Origin: a bacterium
GTDB lineage: Bacteria; JAHJDO01
DNA: 8,662 bases
Direction of reading: 5' to 3'
Assembly (NCBI GenBank): GCA_030611945.1
Contig: JAUWOV010000074.1
Span: forward strand, 1 to 8,662
Shown here: in pieces, positions 1 through 6,580 of the stretch
How positions within the stretch are numbered: the stretch's first letter is position 1
How the letters are laid out: the number at the start of each line of letters is the position of its first letter
The notes under the pieces: model-generated
The model's database searches: none
What the model was told of the DNA's origin: nothing
What the model saw: only the letters and a program-made list of their open reading frames with translations
Position numbers and translations under genes: made by a program

Positions 1-2
1 CT

Positions 3-140
3 TGGCAATTAGCTAAAGATAAGGTGCCGAATCTGGACAAGCGCTTGCTTATGATTCCTCCTATTGACCTTGATACTGCGATTAGATTAGATCAGTCTTT
101 TTCTGCCCAGGGGGGTAATGATGTGTTGACCGTTCCCTAA
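3..140 (+). CDS. Possible C-terminal end of an unrecognised protein (cut by window edge)
   Basis: A plus-strand frame is open from the window edge (first full codon at 3) to a TAA at 138-140. It gives 45 residues that begin WQLAKDKVPNLDKR, pass through LLMIPPIDLDTAIRLDQ and end SAQGGNDVLTVP. I recognise no family. If real, it is the tail of a gene entering from the left and it converges on the aminotransferase, overlapping the last 54 bp of that gene on the opposite strand. A run of six G lies at 110-115. An open frame of this length can arise by chance, and no start is visible inside the window, so this is only a candidate. Confidence 0.3.
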   Translation, partial: WQLAKDKVPNLDKRLLMIPPIDLDTAIRLDQSFSAQGGNDVLTVP

Positions 141-1025
141 ATTCATAGCCTGTTTAACTATATCAACTCCTACTTTTTTACTCCATGCATTGAGAAGACG
201 ATTAGTTATCTGACCTGGTATCTTTTCGCCTATCTTCACACCGTTAATTTTAGAAATGGGTAATATGCACTGACTGGTTGTAGTAAAAAAAGCTTCATCG
301 GCATTGTAAGCATCATACACCTGAATGTTACACTCTGCTGAAGGAATATTTAATTCATCAGCTAATTCCAGCACTGTTTGCCGACTTATCCCGCAGAGTA
401 TATTATCGGGTTTTGGAGTCTGCAAAACTCCTCTGCTCACAATAAAGAAATTCCTTGATGTATTCTCAGTGATATTGCCATTTATATCCAGTAACAGACT
501 ACAAGCTTTCGGATCAATCTTTTTTGCTTCAAGATCAGCTAATACAAAGTGCATGCGGCTCCGGGTTTTCAATTTTGGGCTCATGCACACAGGAGGTATA
601 TTCCTGACAGAAAAAGGAGTAACTGCATGCGCACCCGCCTTGTAGCACCCGGCAATATTCTTAATAATAGAAGAAAGAGGTTTACAGTAAATTATAATTG
701 TTGGCGTGCGAGTAACAGTCGTGGACATCCAGAGATCATCGTTCTCATTTGCGAGTAAATGTTTATTTGCCTTCAGTACTTTATCATGAATATCTTCCAT
801 TTCATCTATGCTCTTATTGCAATTTATCTGAGCATACTGCAGTGAACTGTAAAGCCGAACCAGATGTTCCTTTAACTTAAAAGGCTTATGCTTAAAAGTC
901 CTCACTGCTTCACATACACTATCAGCCTTCTGGAATCCCACATCAAAGATAGAAATCTTCGCTTCTTTCTCAGGCACAAATCTTCCATTTAAATAAACCT
1001 TACCCTCTTGTCTCAGCACACTCAT
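87..1025 (-). CDS. Class IV (fold-type IV) PLP-dependent aminotransferase, BCAT/D-amino-acid transaminase-like
   Basis: This 312-residue protein belongs to the family that includes branched-chain aminotransferase, D-amino-acid transaminase and aminodeoxychorismate lyase. The N-terminal KVYLNGRFVPEKEAKISIFD (residues 9-28) is the family opening. K153 in SPKLKTRSRMHFVLAD is the likely PLP lysine; its distance to the LEA motif (E166) matches the D-amino-acid transaminase arrangement rather than E. coli IlvE. The segment LLLDINGNITENTSRNFFIV (177-196) carries the conserved glutamate (E187), and CGISRQTVLELADEL is the PLP-phosphate loop region. The usual FLYGDGVFE is replaced by FQKADSVCE, so substrate cannot be assigned. 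The start overlaps the acyltransferase stop as ATGA. An AGGGAG box lies only 1 nt from this ATG but 7 nt from a GTG at codon 3 (1017-1019), which could be the real start. The tail beyond about residue 290 is longer than usual and overlaps a possible convergent frame. Confidence 0.88.
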   Translation of the reverse strand: MSVLRQEGKVYLNGRFVPEKEAKISIFDVGFQKADSVCEAVRTFKHKPFKLKEHLVRLYSSLQYAQINCNKSIDEMEDIHDKVLKANKHLLANENDDLWMSTTVTRTPTIIIYCKPLSSIIKNIAGCYKAGAHAVTPFSVRNIPPVCMSPKLKTRSRMHFVLADLEAKKIDPKACSLLLDINGNITENTSRNFFIVSRGVLQTPKPDNILCGISRQTVLELADELNIPSAECNIQVYDAYNADEAFFTTTSQCILPISKINGVKIGEKIPGQITNRLLNAWSKKVGVDIVKQAMNLGNGQHIITPLGRKRLI

Positions 1026-1906
1026 TCTCCCTGCTTAGGCTGAGTTTTCCAGCGATTATGCAGCCAGAACCACTGGTCAGGATATTGCCTGATATAAGAT
1101 TCAATGATCTTTGAAAATTTGGCGGTATATTTTTTTATATCGCCATCTGCATTCTCAGAACTATAGGTATATATAGGGTTTCCAATAAGTATTCTGTGAT
1201 ATTTTCCCTCTCTTACAATAAAAGCCGGAACAACCGGCGCTCCTGTTCTTAAAGCAAAAACAGCTATTCCTTTTGCATAAGCTGCAGGTCTTCCGAAAAA
1301 ATCTACAAATACCATGTCTTTTCTTGTATTTTGATCCATTAATATAGCAACCAGTTCATTATTACTGAGCGCGCGAAATACTTTTCTAACGGGATCATTC
1401 TTCTGAATAACCTTCATTCCAACAAGCCTTCTATACCTGTCAATAGTATTCCCTATTCTTTTGTTATCTGAAAGTCTGCCAATTACATTTACAGGATATC
1501 CTCCCAGCCCAAAAGCAGCGCCCAGAAGTTCCCAGTTTCCAAAATGCGCGCCAAGCAAAATAGCTCCTTTCCCTTCTTTTAGAATTGGGTCTATTTTACA
1601 TAGCTCCGATGTATCAACAATTCTTCTTATTCTTGTTCCATTCATTCTCGGAAGCTGCAGAAATTCCAGAAGTGTTTTTCCAAGATTATGATATGTCTTT
1701 CTTGCTATCTTTTTCAGCTCAATATTGCTTTTTTGATTCCCAAAAGCGAACTTAAGATTTTTAAAAACCTGTTTTCGTCTGATTTTGAGTATATAGAACG
1801 TAAAATCTCCAAGAAGATTGCCTAAAAAAAGCATTAGATTTCTGGGTATATATCTTACACATGCAGCTACCGCTAGTCCCAAAAAATATTGATGAGTATG
1901 TCTCAT
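1022..1906 (-). CDS. Lysophospholipid acyltransferase family protein (LpxL/HtrB-like lipid A acyltransferase)
   Basis: The protein has 294 residues, the usual size for the LpxL/HtrB/MsbB family, which moves acyl chains onto lipid A or related glycolipids at the inner face of the cytoplasmic membrane. The N-terminus (about residues 7-40) is hydrophobic and probably anchors it in the membrane. The catalytic HX4E motif is clear: GAHFGNWE, with H121 and E126. It is followed by the second family block, ILMDQNTRKDMVFVDFFGRPA, and by the typical C-terminal QWFWLHNRWKT. The gene is coupled on both sides by 4-bp ATGA overlaps with the glycosyltransferase upstream and the aminotransferase downstream, which suggests one transcript. 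Its presence implies an outer membrane. Whether the acceptor is lipid A, and at which position, cannot be read from the sequence. Confidence 0.9.
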   Translation of the reverse strand: MRHTHQYFLGLAVAACVRYIPRNLMLFLGNLLGDFTFYILKIRRKQVFKNLKFAFGNQKSNIELKKIARKTYHNLGKTLLEFLQLPRMNGTRIRRIVDTSELCKIDPILKEGKGAILLGAHFGNWELLGAAFGLGGYPVNVIGRLSDNKRIGNTIDRYRRLVGMKVIQKNDPVRKVFRALSNNELVAILMDQNTRKDMVFVDFFGRPAAYAKGIAVFALRTGAPVVPAFIVREGKYHRILIGNPIYTYSSENADGDIKKYTAKFSKIIESYIRQYPDQWFWLHNRWKTQPKQGE

Positions 1907-3024
1907 GTTTTTTTATCCATCAATTCTTCATAGAGTTTTTCAGTTTTATATTTCATCTGACTTAAAGAAAAATTTTTGACAGTCTCTTTAGCAACAAGCC
2001 CCATTTTTCTAGTCAATTCTTCATTGCCAGCTAATGTCAGCATCCTATCTGCGAGAGCATCATCATCTCTGGAAGGAACAATAAACCCATTTTCTCCATC
2101 AATGATAATCTCCTTGTTACCGCCCACATCTGTTGCAACAACCGGCCTGCTGCATGCCATTGACTCTAAAACTACGTTTGAGAATCCTTCTCTAATAGAC
2201 GAAACTACTGAAAAGTCCGAGAGGTATAGCATGTCTTTTATATCATCTCTTTTGCCTGCAAAGATAATATTGTCCTTTATGTCCAATCTTTCTGAGAGAG
2301 ATTCTAAACTATCTCTCATTGGACCATCTCCAACTATCAAAAACTTTAGGTTTCTCATTCTGGGGATTATTTTTCTTGCTGCTCTCAATAAGTATTCATA
2401 TCCCTTTTGCAGATGAAGACGACCTATAGCTGCTATTACTTTATCGCCCTGCAATAAGCCCAATTTAGTTTTTTTCTCAGCTATTACTTCCTGAGAAGTT
2501 ATGTCCTTCTGCCAAAAATCCAGATCTACTCCATTATAGATAACCTCAAACTTATCAGCTGAGATATTAGCATTTTCCATATAAAAGTTTTTAACTGCTT
2601 CTGAGACTGCAATAATCTTGTTTGAATATGCAGAAAGCCATTTGTCTAAGCTTAATTGCCAATTGCTTTTCCATGTATCCACATTATGCTCATTTGCAAT
2701 TATAACAGGCACGCCTGCTAATTTTGCAGCGATCCTCCCTGTGGTGTTAGGTTTATGACAATGAGTATGTACTATATCAATATTTTCTTTCTTCATGATT
2801 GAACATAATCTATAAATGCAGACAGGATCAAACTTGAATCTGCGCGGGATTATTTTGACTGAAATTCCGGATTGTTCCAGGCAATGCCGTAATTCTCCCG
2901 ACTTGAAGCTGCATACGATAATACGATATCTCTCTTTGTTAAGTTTCGGTAAAAGCGACACCATTCTTTTCTGCACACCACCCACACCCAGATTTGAAAT
3001 TATACGTAATATTCTAATTTTCAT
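1903..3024 (-). CDS. Glycosyltransferase family 4 (GT-B fold)
   Basis: This 373-residue cytoplasmic or membrane-associated enzyme transfers a sugar from an activated donor with retention of configuration. The N-terminal acceptor domain opens with RIISNLGVGGVQKRM (7-21), the glycine-rich loop of GT4 enzymes. IVHTHCHKPNTTGRIAAKLAGVPV (84-107) is also typical. The C-terminal donor domain has AIGRLHLQKGYEYLLRA (199-215), LIVGDGPMRDSLE (229-241) and the EX7E motif REGFSNVVLESMACSRPVVA, with E279 and E287. Sugar donor and acceptor are unknown; the coupled acyltransferase suggests a cell-surface glycolipid or LPS-type product. The ATG at 3022-3024 gives the full N-terminal strand, but no strong ribosome site precedes it. 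A 47-bp gap with short direct repeats separates it from the Fic gene upstream. Confidence 0.9.
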   Translation of the reverse strand: MKIRILRIISNLGVGGVQKRMVSLLPKLNKERYRIIVCSFKSGELRHCLEQSGISVKIIPRRFKFDPVCIYRLCSIMKKENIDIVHTHCHKPNTTGRIAAKLAGVPVIIANEHNVDTWKSNWQLSLDKWLSAYSNKIIAVSEAVKNFYMENANISADKFEVIYNGVDLDFWQKDITSQEVIAEKKTKLGLLQGDKVIAAIGRLHLQKGYEYLLRAARKIIPRMRNLKFLIVGDGPMRDSLESLSERLDIKDNIIFAGKRDDIKDMLYLSDFSVVSSIREGFSNVVLESMACSRPVVATDVGGNKEIIIDGENGFIVPSRDDDALADRMLTLAGNEELTRKMGLVAKETVKNFSLSQMKYKTEKLYEELMDKKT

Positions 3025-3032
3025 TTCGCCAC

Positions 3033-3078
3033 TTATTACCTAATTTATTACCTATATTAATTAGTTATTACCTAATTT
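3033..3078. repeat. Short direct repeats TTATTACCTA (three copies)
   Basis: TTATTACCTA occurs at 3033-3042, 3045-3054 and 3065-3074. The first and third copies extend to an identical 14-mer, TTATTACCTAATTT (3033-3046 and 3065-3078). The last copy contains the Fic stop codon (TAG on the minus strand, 3072-3074). The repeats fill most of the gap between the Fic gene and the glycosyltransferase start. Their role is unknown. They could be slippage products or a trace of the event that brought in the Fic gene. Confidence 0.75.
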
Positions 3079-4142
3079 CCGGTTTTGTTCCATTTTGCAT
3101 TTCTGCCACGACCAAGACATTCAATAATCCCTTGCGCCTGAAGATCCTTGAGCACCCTTCGTATCATATCAATGCCGACACTGGGACATCTCCGCAGTAT
3201 ATCGGCGACACTGAAATCACCGGGGAAACTTTTAACGGCATCTTGAACCATTGCTGTCTTCTCACCCCTTGGTTGAGGCAGCTTTCCCAACCTTTCTTCA
3301 AATTCTTTATAAGCACTCTTAAGTATGAAGCAAATAAAATTGATATAATGCCATGGATCTTGTTTGCCTTCATGCCATCCTTCTGAACTCAGCTTTAACG
3401 TTTCGTAGTATCTTTCCTTGTTCTGTTCGATAAGACGTTCGAGACTTATATATCTTCCGATTTCAATTTTCAGATGATAGCACTGCAGAAGCATCAGCAA
3501 TCGGGAGACTCTGCCATTTCCGTCACGGAATGGGTGTATGCACAGAAAATCTAGATTGAATGCCGACAGCGCTATTAGCGGATGGACATTTGTTTTGTTT
3601 ATGCATTCCTGCCATGAATCAATCAGTTCTTTCATGCAGAAAGAAGTTTTGTCAGCAGGAACCGTTCGAAACCGTATGCTGGACGTGCCATCACGGTGCT
3701 TTTCGATGATATCGCTATTTTTTTCTTTGTATTTGCCTGCATCCCATATCTCGCCGCGTGTCAGACGATGCAGCTTTTTGCAGGTATTCTCCGTAAGTGA
3801 CAACTTTGATCCCATATCATGTATAAGATTGAGCGCTTCTCGATAGCCTCGAATCTCTTCCTCTGACCTGTCGTGAAGAAGCGACTTGCCAAAGATGATG
3901 GTGCCAATGCGTTTTTTATCAACCTCAATACCTTCTATGCGATTTGATGACACCGCACTCTCAACAAGAGCATGCTCTTTCAGTGATTTCAGTCTCTGAG
4001 GCGACTGCCTTTTATAAAGCGCCTGCCTGCCTTTTGCCTCACTGATGTCGGACAAATACCACGATGTCGTTGCAGGAATTGTATCGAGCCCTGCGATGAA
4101 CTGCTTTAATGTCATTATGCCGATAATATCACTCCTTTTCAT
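3072..4142 (-). CDS. Fic-family protein with built-in inhibitory helix and C-terminal winged helix
   Basis: Fic proteins usually transfer AMP from ATP to a hydroxyl of a target protein. This 356-residue version has a Fic N-terminal domain with an S-x-x-x-E-G inhibitory motif (SSNRIEG; S66, E70, G71), in which the glutamate normally blocks productive ATP binding; that makes it a self-inhibited class II Fic. The catalytic motif HPFRDGNGR (H203 to R211) is intact. Residues about 296-352 (DAVKSFPGDFSVADILRRCP onward to ECLGRGRNAKW) look like a winged helix, so it may bind DNA. Start choice is uncertain. From memory of the family, an ATG at codon 10 (4113-4115, MTLKQFIAGLD) fits relatives better, but AAGGAG lies 16 nt from it. 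Sampled lines are about 43-52% GC against about 32-33% in neighbours, which suggests transfer. No separate antitoxin gene is adjacent. The target is unknown. Confidence 0.9.
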   Translation of the reverse strand: MKRSDIIGIMTLKQFIAGLDTIPATTSWYLSDISEAKGRQALYKRQSPQRLKSLKEHALVESAVSSNRIEGIEVDKKRIGTIIFGKSLLHDRSEEEIRGYREALNLIHDMGSKLSLTENTCKKLHRLTRGEIWDAGKYKEKNSDIIEKHRDGTSSIRFRTVPADKTSFCMKELIDSWQECINKTNVHPLIALSAFNLDFLCIHPFRDGNGRVSRLLMLLQCYHLKIEIGRYISLERLIEQNKERYYETLKLSSEGWHEGKQDPWHYINFICFILKSAYKEFEERLGKLPQPRGEKTAMVQDAVKSFPGDFSVADILRRCPSVGIDMIRRVLKDLQAQGIIECLGRGRNAKWNKTGN

Positions 4143-4151
4143 CTAATTCAA

Positions 4152-4177
4152 TAGGGGCACAGCACGCTGTGCCCCTA
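4152..4177. repeat. REP-like palindrome, strong hairpin at the alr stop codon
   Basis: TAGGGGCACAGC (4152-4163) is followed after two bases by its exact reverse complement GCTGTGCCCCTA (4166-4177), giving perfect 12-bp arms. The alr stop codon (TAG, minus strand, 4175-4177) is part of the palindrome. The hairpin lies in the 32-bp gap before the Fic start. On the minus-strand transcript it is followed by UUGAAUUAG, not a U-tract, so it is not a classical terminator. It could stabilise the alr end of the mRNA or reduce read-through into Fic. Its form resembles dispersed intergenic palindromes of other bacteria, but only one copy is in this window. Confidence 0.8.
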
Positions 4178-5299
4178 CGAATCAATATGCACCCTTGGCA
4201 CTCTTTTACTAATCATACAGAATACTTCATTAGGTATTGTGCCTATTTTTTTTGCAATTTCTTCAACGCTTATTTGCCCCTGTCCCTGCTTGCCAATCAA
4301 AACAACTTCATCCCCTACGCATACCTCAGAAATTTTACTCACATCTATTATTGACTGATCCATACAAACTCTTCCCACAATAGGAGCTCTTTTGCCTTTT
4401 ATCAGCACCTCGCCCTTATTTGAAAGCAATCTGCTGTATCCATCTCCATATCCAATTGGTATTGCAGCAAGCCTTGCTTTTGACTTTGTTATATAGGTTC
4501 TTCCATAGCTAATTGTAGAGCCTGGTTTTACTTCCTTTATAAAACCGACTCTTGTTTTTAATGTCAAAGCTGGTTCAAGCTTGATGTCTTTTGAGACATA
4601 AGGTGACGGATACGCTCCATAGAGCATTAAGCCAGGTCGAACCATATCAAAAAAACTGTCATGAATATTTTTAGAGAGAATGGCTCCACTGTTTGCCATA
4701 TGCTTTATCGGTATTGAAATCCCGGATGTTTCTAGTTTATCCAGAATATCTTTGAACCGCTTTATTTGAAGCAGACTGAAGTTTTTATCTGCTTCATCAG
4801 CGGAAGGGAAATGTGTAAATATGCCCTCTAAGAACAGGTTTTCAAATTTGCCGAGCTCTTTTACAAAATCTACAGCATGTTCAAAGCGCTGGCCTATTCG
4901 TCCCATACCTGTATCAACTTTAATATGCACAGTTGCTTTCTCAGGGAACTCTGTCGCTTTTCTATTCAATGCTTCTGCAAAGTCCAGGTCTGCTATAGTT
5001 GGACTTATATTATATGAAAGGATATCCCCTATTTCATATTTAAATGAACAGCCAAGTATTAAAATCGGTATACCTATACCCGCTCTGCGCAGGCGGATAG
5101 CTTCTTCAATATTGGCAACACCAAGATAATCAACTCCGCTGTTCACTGCGGTTTTTGCTATCTGCGTATCTCCGTGTCCATAAGCATTTGCCTTAACCGC
5201 TGCAAGGATCTTTCTGTTTTTGCCGACTGTTTTTTTTACTTGAGCAATATTTTGCTTTATAGCTTTTAAATCAATTTGCGCAACTGTTCGATATTTCAT
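4175..5299 (-). CDS. alr: Alanine racemase (PLP-dependent)
   Basis: The enzyme interconverts L- and D-alanine in the cytoplasm and supplies D-alanine for peptidoglycan. The length of 374 residues is normal. The N-terminal TIM-barrel domain carries the PLP lysine K36 in AAVKANAYGHG (33-43), then the KVDTGMGRIG block (127-136) and HMANSGA (200-206). The C-terminal domain has the second catalytic base Y265 in STISYGRTY (261-269), then IPIGYGDGYSR (280-290) and GRVCMDQSIIDVS (309-321). All expected catalytic elements are present, so it should be active. No clear ribosome site precedes the ATG at 5297-5299; a heptamer-repeat hairpin ends about 10 bp upstream of it. The stop codon is embedded in the palindrome at 4152-4177. 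It may be read from the malic enzyme transcript or from an unseen promoter in the 102-bp gap. Confidence 0.97.
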   Translation of the reverse strand: MKYRTVAQIDLKAIKQNIAQVKKTVGKNRKILAAVKANAYGHGDTQIAKTAVNSGVDYLGVANIEEAIRLRRAGIGIPILILGCSFKYEIGDILSYNISPTIADLDFAEALNRKATEFPEKATVHIKVDTGMGRIGQRFEHAVDFVKELGKFENLFLEGIFTHFPSADEADKNFSLLQIKRFKDILDKLETSGISIPIKHMANSGAILSKNIHDSFFDMVRPGLMLYGAYPSPYVSKDIKLEPALTLKTRVGFIKEVKPGSTISYGRTYITKSKARLAAIPIGYGDGYSRLLSNKGEVLIKGKRAPIVGRVCMDQSIIDVSKISEVCVGDEVVLIGKQGQGQISVEEIAKKIGTIPNEVFCMISKRVPRVHIDS

Positions 5300-5309
5300 A
5301 TCTATAAAC

Positions 5310-5396
5310 TAGACCATGGACGATAGACCATAGACCATAGTCTTTTACTGTGGTCCATCGTCTGTGGTCTGTGGTCTATTTTGCTGTCTGTGGTCA
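5310..5396. repeat. Heptamer tandem repeats in inverted arrangement (TAGACCA / TGGTCTA)
   Basis: The left block is built of 7-mers: TAGACCA (5310-5316), TGGACGA (5317-5323), TAGACCA (5324-5330), TAGACCA (5331-5337) and then TAG. After TCTTTTACTG (5341-5350) the right block runs in opposite sense: TGGTCCA, TCGTCTG, TGGTCTG, TGGTCTA (5351-5378). A stray TGTGGTCA follows at 5389-5396. The two 31-nt arms match at about 24 positions, so the transcript can form a long imperfect stem. The element fills the malic enzyme/alr gap. It lacks a U-tract right after the stem on the minus-strand transcript, so it is not a standard terminator. Confidence 0.85.
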
Positions 5397-5401
5397 TTTT
5401 T

Positions 5402-6580
5402 TTATTTCCTTGCAACACCACTGTCCTTGGCCGCCTCTGCAACGGCATTGGAAACAGCTGTTTTTATTCTTTCATCGAATGGATTGACAATTATATAGTC
5501 ATCACTCAATTTTCTCTTGGGTATTAAGCCTGCTAATGCTTCTGCGGCTGCTATTTTCATTTTTTCATTTATATCTGACGCTCTTACGTCTAACGCGCCT
5601 CTGAATATTCCCGGAAAAGCGAGCACATTATTGATTTGATTCGGGAAATCGCTGCGACCTGTCCCAATGATCCTTGCTCCGGCATCCTTGGCATCCTTAG
5701 GCATGATCTCGGAAACAGGATTTGACATAGCGAACACAACGGCTTCCTTATTCATATTTTTTATCATTTCCCCTGTTACTAAATCAGGACCTGATACTCC
5801 TATGAAAACGTCTGCTCCAAGCATAGCATCTTCCAATTTTCCTGATAGGTTCTCATGATTTGTAACCTTAGAAATCTCCTTCTTTGCAAAATTCATATTG
5901 CCTTCTCTATTTTTGTGTATTATGCCAGCTCTATCGCATACAAGAATATTTCTACATCCTGCATTAGTAAGCAGCTTTGAGATGGCGATCCCGGCAGCTC
6001 CTGCTCCAAGGACAACAACTTTTATTTTATCTATTTGTTTGCTAACTAATTGTAAGGCGTTAATCAATGCGGCATACACAACAACTGCTGTTCCATGCTG
6101 ATCATCATGAAATACTGGAATGTCTAACCCTCTTTTAAGTTTTTCTTCTATAAGAAAACATCTTGGGGCTGATATATCTTCAAGATTAATTCCTCCAAAC
6201 CCCGGCGAAATTAGTTTCACTGTTTTTACTATTTCATCAGTATCTTGTGAATTTATACATACAGGGAAAGCATCTACGCCTCCAAATTGTTTAAAAAGAA
6301 CAGCTTTCCCTTCCATAACAGGCAAAGATGCATCTGCTCCAATATTACCTAAGCCTAAAACAGCGCTTCCATCAGTAACAATAGCTATTGTGTTCCATTT
6401 TGAGGTAAGGTCATAAATCTTCTCCCTGTTTTTAAAAATTTGTCTGCACGGTTCTGCAACTCCAGGAGTATAGGCAATACTTAAGTCATGAATGTTATCC
6501 AGTTTAACCTTGCTTTTTATTTCAAGTTTGCCTTTTGATTTTTCATGAGCATCAAGGGATTCTTTACTTAATTTTTCCAC
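5402..6580 (-). CDS. Malic enzyme (malate to pyruvate and CO2), probably NAD-dependent
   Basis: The enzyme oxidatively decarboxylates malate to pyruvate in the cytoplasm. I place the start at a GTG (6578-6580) because AAGGAG sits 4 nt upstream and the protein then opens VEKLSKESLDAHEKSKGKLE, as in relatives. An in-frame ATG at 6605-6607 would add nine residues but has no ribosome site. The GTG start gives 392 residues, normal for the short bacterial form without a phosphotransacetylase domain. Motifs from that start are Y37 in AYTPGVAEP, the catalytic lysine K92 in MEGKAVLFKQFGG, metal ligands E134/D135 in NLEDISAPR and D159/D160 in FHDDQHGTA, and the dinucleotide loop GAGAAG (192-197). An aspartate ends the next strand (ILVCDRAG), which favours NAD over NADP by inference. 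It overlaps the tsaB end by 17 bp. Confidence 0.95.
   Translation of the reverse strand: MEKLSKESLDAHEKSKGKLEIKSKVKLDNIHDLSIAYTPGVAEPCRQIFKNREKIYDLTSKWNTIAIVTDGSAVLGLGNIGADASLPVMEGKAVLFKQFGGVDAFPVCINSQDTDEIVKTVKLISPGFGGINLEDISAPRCFLIEEKLKRGLDIPVFHDDQHGTAVVVYAALINALQLVSKQIDKIKVVVLGAGAAGIAISKLLTNAGCRNILVCDRAGIIHKNREGNMNFAKKEISKVTNHENLSGKLEDAMLGADVFIGVSGPDLVTGEMIKNMNKEAVVFAMSNPVSEIMPKDAKDAGARIIGTGRSDFPNQINNVLAFPGIFRGALDVRASDINEKMKIAAAEALAGLIPKRKLSDDYIIVNPFDERIKTAVSNAVAEAAKDSGVARK

Noticed and set aside
5300-5401. Heptamer stem as a rho-independent terminator of malic enzyme
   Set aside because: The stem is imperfect and is not followed by a U-tract in the minus-strand transcript.
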